A DNA stretch of 64,000 nucleotides, from assembly GCA_003671025.1 (NCBI GenBank), contig QWPW01000004.1, positions 46,376 to 110,375 on the forward strand. The letters are read 5' to 3'. Position numbers and translations under genes: made by a program. Each line of letters opens with the position of its first letter. Positions within the stretch are counted from its first letter, which is position 1. Below are positions 61,901 through 64,000 of this stretch, in pieces. This stretch comes from Planctomycetota bacterium (GTDB taxonomy: Bacteria; Planctomycetota; Phycisphaerae; Phycisphaerales; SM1A02). Below the pieces are notes generated by a model that was not told the DNA's origin, did not search any database, and was given only the letters and a program-made list of their open reading frames with translations.

Positions 61901-62144
61901 CCCGATCATGATGACGAGCTTCTCGTTCATCCTCGGCATTCTTCCCCTGGTGGTGGCAACTGGTGCGGGCGCGCAAGCTCGTCACTCCATCGGCATCGTC
62001 GTCCTCGGCGGCATGCTGGGTTCAACGCTGATGGATCAGTTGGTGGTCCCGAGCTTCTTCTACATGTTCTATTCCATGCGTCGCCACTTTGGCGTTGGTG
62101 TGCCTGAGGCTCCTCCGGGAACTGTGTTGCCCAAGCATCATTGA
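58998..62144 (+). CDS. RND multidrug efflux pump (HAE1/AcrB family)
   Basis: Inner-membrane proton/drug antiporter of 1048 residues, standard for AcrB/MexB-type pumps. It starts FFIDRPIFATVIALVMTLAG and AFLLPIAQYPNIVPPTVQVT, with the porter-domain motif GYDLDIAAVDVLSRVQQA. The proton relay is complete: the Asp pair in GLVVDDSIIVVENVYR and the Lys in VGLAAKNAILIVEFAK. Both six-helix halves (about 340-560 and 870-1030) and porter loops are present. It follows the adaptor by 6 bp and ends the operon. No TetR or two-component regulator gene is adjacent. Probable substrates are hydrophobic drugs, solvents or metabolites. Confidence 0.96.
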   Translation: MFRFFIDRPIFATVIALVMTLAGVISAFLLPIAQYPNIVPPTVQVTAVYNGADAETVADTVTLPLEQQINGVEGMLYMSSTSTNSGNSTIVVTFEVGYDLDIAAVDVLSRVQQATPQLPKAVQALGVNVTKQATSLNLVVSLTAPNGEYDSGFLSNYADIIVQPILQRVDGVGSLTIFGLQQYAMRVWLDADKMSQLGISSEDVVAAVQEQNLQASLGSIGAEPSIGRPGTTLAITALGRLSSTEDFNNIIVRTEANGAIVRIKDLGDVKLESYQYNSTSTLNNGATGTIGIYQLPTANAFNVATDVREAMEKLRSQFPPGLEYEVTFDTTLFVSASLHDLVKTLIEAGVLVLITIFVFLQSFRATLIPMVAIPVSIIATFAAMMAFGFSINTLTLLGMVLAIGLVVDDSIIVVENVYRQLESGIKDPRDAADAAMKEVGGPIVATSSVLLAVFIPAAMMPGITGQLYNQFALTIAFSIAFSMINSLTLTPALCGLLLRKPEETKFKPFVLFNKGFDFVTHHYASFVRVLCRHWYAMVAVFLLGSAGVYHYLTITPTAFIPNEDQGYYFVIFKLPPGASLLRTQATSTELLEIVKRDSAVADVVQINGLNFLTNAMQTNSGLLIVVLKNWDDRNAFTENLGAIIRRAYLPLHEVAEASVEVFPPPPIPGLGSVGGFQLQLEAIGGDNFHELSQVAEQFLAEAAKRPELARMATPFSDSVPMISLDIDRTRAYALGISMNDVFNTLGQNLGQAFINNFNSFGQVYNVMIQSSAADRMQVIDILQLHVRNNQGEEVPLASFAYPRIKTATDNATHYNLYNTIQINGSTAPGFGSGDSNIAIDEVAKATLPEGYTYEWTGTTYQEVLAGNLAPIIFGLALVAIFLLLAALYESWLLPLNVLLAVTFAVLGAMIALHITHRALDVYAQIGLVMLVGLAAKNAILIVEFAKVRADTGESVIDAASEASRLRLRPIMMTSFSFILGILPLVVATGAGAQARHSIGIVVLGGMLGSTLMDQLVVPSFFYMFYSMRRHFGVGVPEAPPGTVLPKHH

Positions 62145-62196
62145 TGCAACGCGCGTCGGTGAAAGCCGATGTGTTTGAGACACGATCAAGAGACCA

Positions 62197-62240
62197 AATC
62201 GGTCATGTATGCAGCCGTTACGCTGCGTACATGACCGATT
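62197..62240. promoter_or_regulatory. 19-bp hairpin that includes the pepP start codon
   Basis: Arms at 62197-62215 and 62222-62240 pair over 19 bases with one G-U wobble and a 6-nt loop (62216-62221). The downstream arm contains the ATG (62231-62233). As RNA, it would hide the start codon; as DNA it is a long inverted repeat that could be an operator. No ribosome site is visible outside it. Confidence 0.85.
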
Positions 62241-63475
62241 CTCTTTCACTTGCCGCGACCGAATACGCCGCTCGCCGCGCTGCCGTCCTCGCCCAACTCA
62301 AGGACTCTGTCGCGCTCGCGTTTGCGGGTGATATGGATGCGAGCATTCACGGTGAGTTCAGCGCCAACGCGAACTTTCGCTACCTCACTGGTGTCGCCGA
62401 TGAGCCGGGCGCGGCGTTGTTGTTCGATCCGCTCAATCCCGTCGACGCGCGCAAGATCATTCTCTTTCTCAAGCCGCTCAATCCCGAGTTGGAAAAGTGG
62501 GATGGCTTCCGAATGGAGATTTCTTCGGCGTTGAAAGCGAAATACGGTGTCTCCACCATCATGCGCACGACGGCGTTGCCGCGCTTTCTGCTTGATGCCG
62601 CCAAGCGCGCCAAGAAGTTTGCGCTGCTTCATCCGCTCGCTGCGCACACGTCGCCTGTCTCACCTGACCTCGATGTGTTTCGCAAGTGTGCCGAGCGCAT
62701 CCCTGGCTCGAGCATCATTGATCACACCGCGATGCTCGCAATCATGCGCGCCGCGAAGTCGCCCGCGGAAGTCGCGCTCATGCAACGCGCCGCAGACATC
62801 ACCGCCGCTGGTTACGCCGCGGTGCTTGCGGGAATCAAGCCCGGCATCACCGAGTTTGATGTGCAAGAACTCGCCGAGCACGGCTATCGCTCGAATGGCG
62901 CGCGCAAGCCCGCGTACCACACCATTGCCGGCGGAGGATTCAACGCGACGGTGTTGCACTATCACGGCAATCACGCACCGCTCGCCAGCGGCGACTTGAT
63001 TCTGATCGACTCAGGCGCGGAGTACATGGGCTACGCGTGCGACGTCACGCGCACCTATCCCGTGAATGGAAAGTTCACCAAGCGCCAGCGCGAGATCTAC
63101 GACATCGTGCTCAAGGCGCAACTCGCCGCCATCGCCGCGACGAAAGCGGGAACGACCTTCGCGGCCATCGACGCAGCAGCGCGCGATGTCATCACTAAGG
63201 CCGGTTACGGCGATGCGTTTTTCCACGGCACAGGACATCATCTTGGTCTTGAGGTGCATGACATCACGCCTGACGGCCCGATCCCCGCCAACGCGGTCAT
63301 CACCATTGAGCCAGGCATCTATCTGCCGAGCGAGAACTTCGGTGTGCGCATCGAAGACGACATCTTGGTCACCAAGAAAGCGGGCGGCGTGAATCTCACC
63401 GCGGCGATCATCAAGGATCCCGATGCGATCGAGCGCGCGATGCAGCCAACCACGACTCGACGTTCGTCGAAGTAA
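62231..63475 (+). CDS. pepP: Xaa-Pro aminopeptidase (M24B, PepP-like)
   Basis: Cytoplasmic metallopeptidase of 414 residues that removes N-terminal residues before proline. The N-terminal domain (about 1-170) has the aminopeptidase P pattern (ANFRYLTGVADEPGAALLFD). The M24 pita-bread core has the five ligands in order: two Asp in LIDSGAEYMGYACDVTRTYP (about 257-276), His in GTGHHLGLEVHD, Glu in ITIEPGIYL and Glu in GVRIEDDILV. ATG 62231 is within the right arm of a long hairpin. The frame is open to 62141, but no good ribosome site precedes that ATG and it overlaps the RND stop. It follows the RND operon by 86 bp. Confidence 0.93.
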   Translation: MTDSLSLAATEYAARRAAVLAQLKDSVALAFAGDMDASIHGEFSANANFRYLTGVADEPGAALLFDPLNPVDARKIILFLKPLNPELEKWDGFRMEISSALKAKYGVSTIMRTTALPRFLLDAAKRAKKFALLHPLAAHTSPVSPDLDVFRKCAERIPGSSIIDHTAMLAIMRAAKSPAEVALMQRAADITAAGYAAVLAGIKPGITEFDVQELAEHGYRSNGARKPAYHTIAGGGFNATVLHYHGNHAPLASGDLILIDSGAEYMGYACDVTRTYPVNGKFTKRQREIYDIVLKAQLAAIAATKAGTTFAAIDAAARDVITKAGYGDAFFHGTGHHLGLEVHDITPDGPIPANAVITIEPGIYLPSENFGVRIEDDILVTKKAGGVNLTAAIIKDPDAIERAMQPTTTRRSSK

Positions 63476-63510
63476 GCGCCGCTGATCGAACAGGTGATGC
63501 TCATCAGGTC

Positions 63511-63550
63511 GCGACGAGAACAAACGCGTACACGCGATCGTTCTCGTCGC
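63511..63550. terminator. Hairpin between convergent pepP and thiC
   Basis: An 11-bp inverted repeat (GCGACGAGAAC at 63511-63521 and its complement at 63540-63550) with an 18-nt loop that can itself form a 4-bp stem (CGCG/CGCG). No T tract is present. It may act as a bidirectional pause or terminator. Confidence 0.4.
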
Positions 63551-63557
63551 GCTTACT

Positions 63558-64000
63558 TCAGATGACGCGATCATCTTTGATGATGTTGAACGCCGGTGCG
63601 AGATTGACCTGCACCAACTCGCCGACCTTGTCGCTCTGCAATGCGTGCGCGGTTTCGGGGTCGACGTAGTCTGAGTGACACGAGCCCTTCTCGCCCGACT
63701 CGGCTCCGACTGCGCGCTTGGTCTTCGACGCCAATTTGTGAATCTCGTCGGGACTGAGCACTCCGCGCTTGGCGAGGATTTCTTGCTGCTCTTCCGTGAG
63801 TGCCGCGCTCTTCACGGGTTTGCCGCGCTGGTACTCCTCTTCCTTACCGCTGGCAAACTCTTGGATTTCCTTGGAGATGCGCACGCTGCACCAATCGTGT
63901 CCGCACATCGCGCAGAAGTCCGTGTCGACGTCGAGATCTTCATCGTGATAGGCGCGCGCGGTGTCAGGATCGAACGACAACTCGAAATGCTTCTCCCAGT
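63558..64000 (-). CDS. thiC: Phosphomethylpyrimidine synthase ThiC, C-terminal part (5' end outside window)
   Basis: The minus-strand frame enters at the window edge and gives WEKHFELSFDPDTARAYHDE, the end of the ThiC core, followed by the [4Fe-4S] motif CAMCGHDWC (CxxCx4C) and SVRISKEIQEFA. ThiC is a radical SAM-like enzyme that makes HMP-phosphate for thiamine. After the cluster, about 95 further residues remain (KEEEYQRGKPVKSAALTEEQ in part; KLASKTKRAVGAESGEKGSC in part), longer than the few residues typical of ThiC. The rest of the gene and any TPP riboswitch are outside. A conservative alternative is a frameshifted tail, but the frame is open and acidic/basic as in a real extension. Confidence 0.92.
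   Translation of the reverse strand, partial: WEKHFELSFDPDTARAYHDEDLDVDTDFCAMCGHDWCSVRISKEIQEFASGKEEEYQRGKPVKSAALTEEQQEILAKRGVLSPDEIHKLASKTKRAVGAESGEKGSCHSDYVDPETAHALQSDKVGELVQVNLAPAFNIIKDDRVI

Overview
The window is a gene-dense, GC-rich chromosomal segment, with most genes separated by under 100 bases. It most probably comes from a planctomycete, and within that group a Phycisphaerae/Phycisphaerales-like bacterium. The assignment is inferred from content: DUF1501, DUF1549/DUF1553 (PSCyt2/PSD1), DUF1552 and DUF1587/1592/1588/1585 proteins, secreted proteins ending in dockerin-like calcium-loop pairs (D-x-N-x-D-G ... WG), an OprO/P-like porin, and LL-diaminopimelate aminotransferase. No marker such as 16S rRNA is present. 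I see no insertion sequence, prophage or CRISPR array.

Layout. 1-9094 (minus): a run of planctomycete proteins (LamG-containing DUF1549/DUF1553, then DUF1501), a DUF418 membrane protein, an SDR dehydrogenase, and a sugar ABC importer (binding protein and ATPase; the ATPase runs off the left edge). 9416-10690 (plus): a secreted C-type lectin/dockerin-like protein and a SemiSWEET-like membrane protein. 10711-13443 (minus): a large GAF/hybrid-kinase protein whose kinase core has lost key residues while its receiver domain is intact. 13607-20641: ThuA protein, sarcosine oxidase-like flavoenzyme, metzincin-type secreted protease, chromate transporter and an orphan DNA methyltransferase. 20675-26479 (minus): sialate O-acetylesterase, a DUF1592-group cytochrome-like protein and a DUF1552 protein, likely one transcription unit. 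26645-34988: asparagine synthetase, P1B-4 metal ATPase, phosphate-type porin, a lipoprotein with two CPITG modules, and two membrane or hypothetical genes. 35115-41541: purE-purK, a small lipoprotein, a Xer recombinase, a CsgG/LpoB-like lipoprotein, a TolB-like propeller lipoprotein and tRNA-Lys. 41674-52864: SNF2 helicase plus SWIM partner, inorganic pyrophosphatase, a tricorn-like protease, a small disordered protein and an M42 aminopeptidase. 52907-64000: DapL, a SAM methyltransferase, a dockerin-like protein, a complete RND efflux operon, an M24B aminopeptidase, and the 3' end of thiC (running off the right edge).

How the parts fit. The first 9 kb and 20.7-26.5 kb look like two polymer or sugar utilisation loci of the planctomycete type. 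The purEK, dapL, ppa, asnB and thiC genes are housekeeping.

The most unusual signals are: the degenerate histidine-kinase core fused to an intact receiver; a Pho-box-like direct repeat between a phosphate-type porin and the tandem CPITG lipoprotein; a 19-bp hairpin that includes the pepP start codon; a repeated spacing of -10-like hexamers 6-7 nt before start codons, which suggests leaderless mRNAs; and short tandem duplications placed on stop or start codons that generate stops in all three frames. All functions come from reading motifs. No database search was run.
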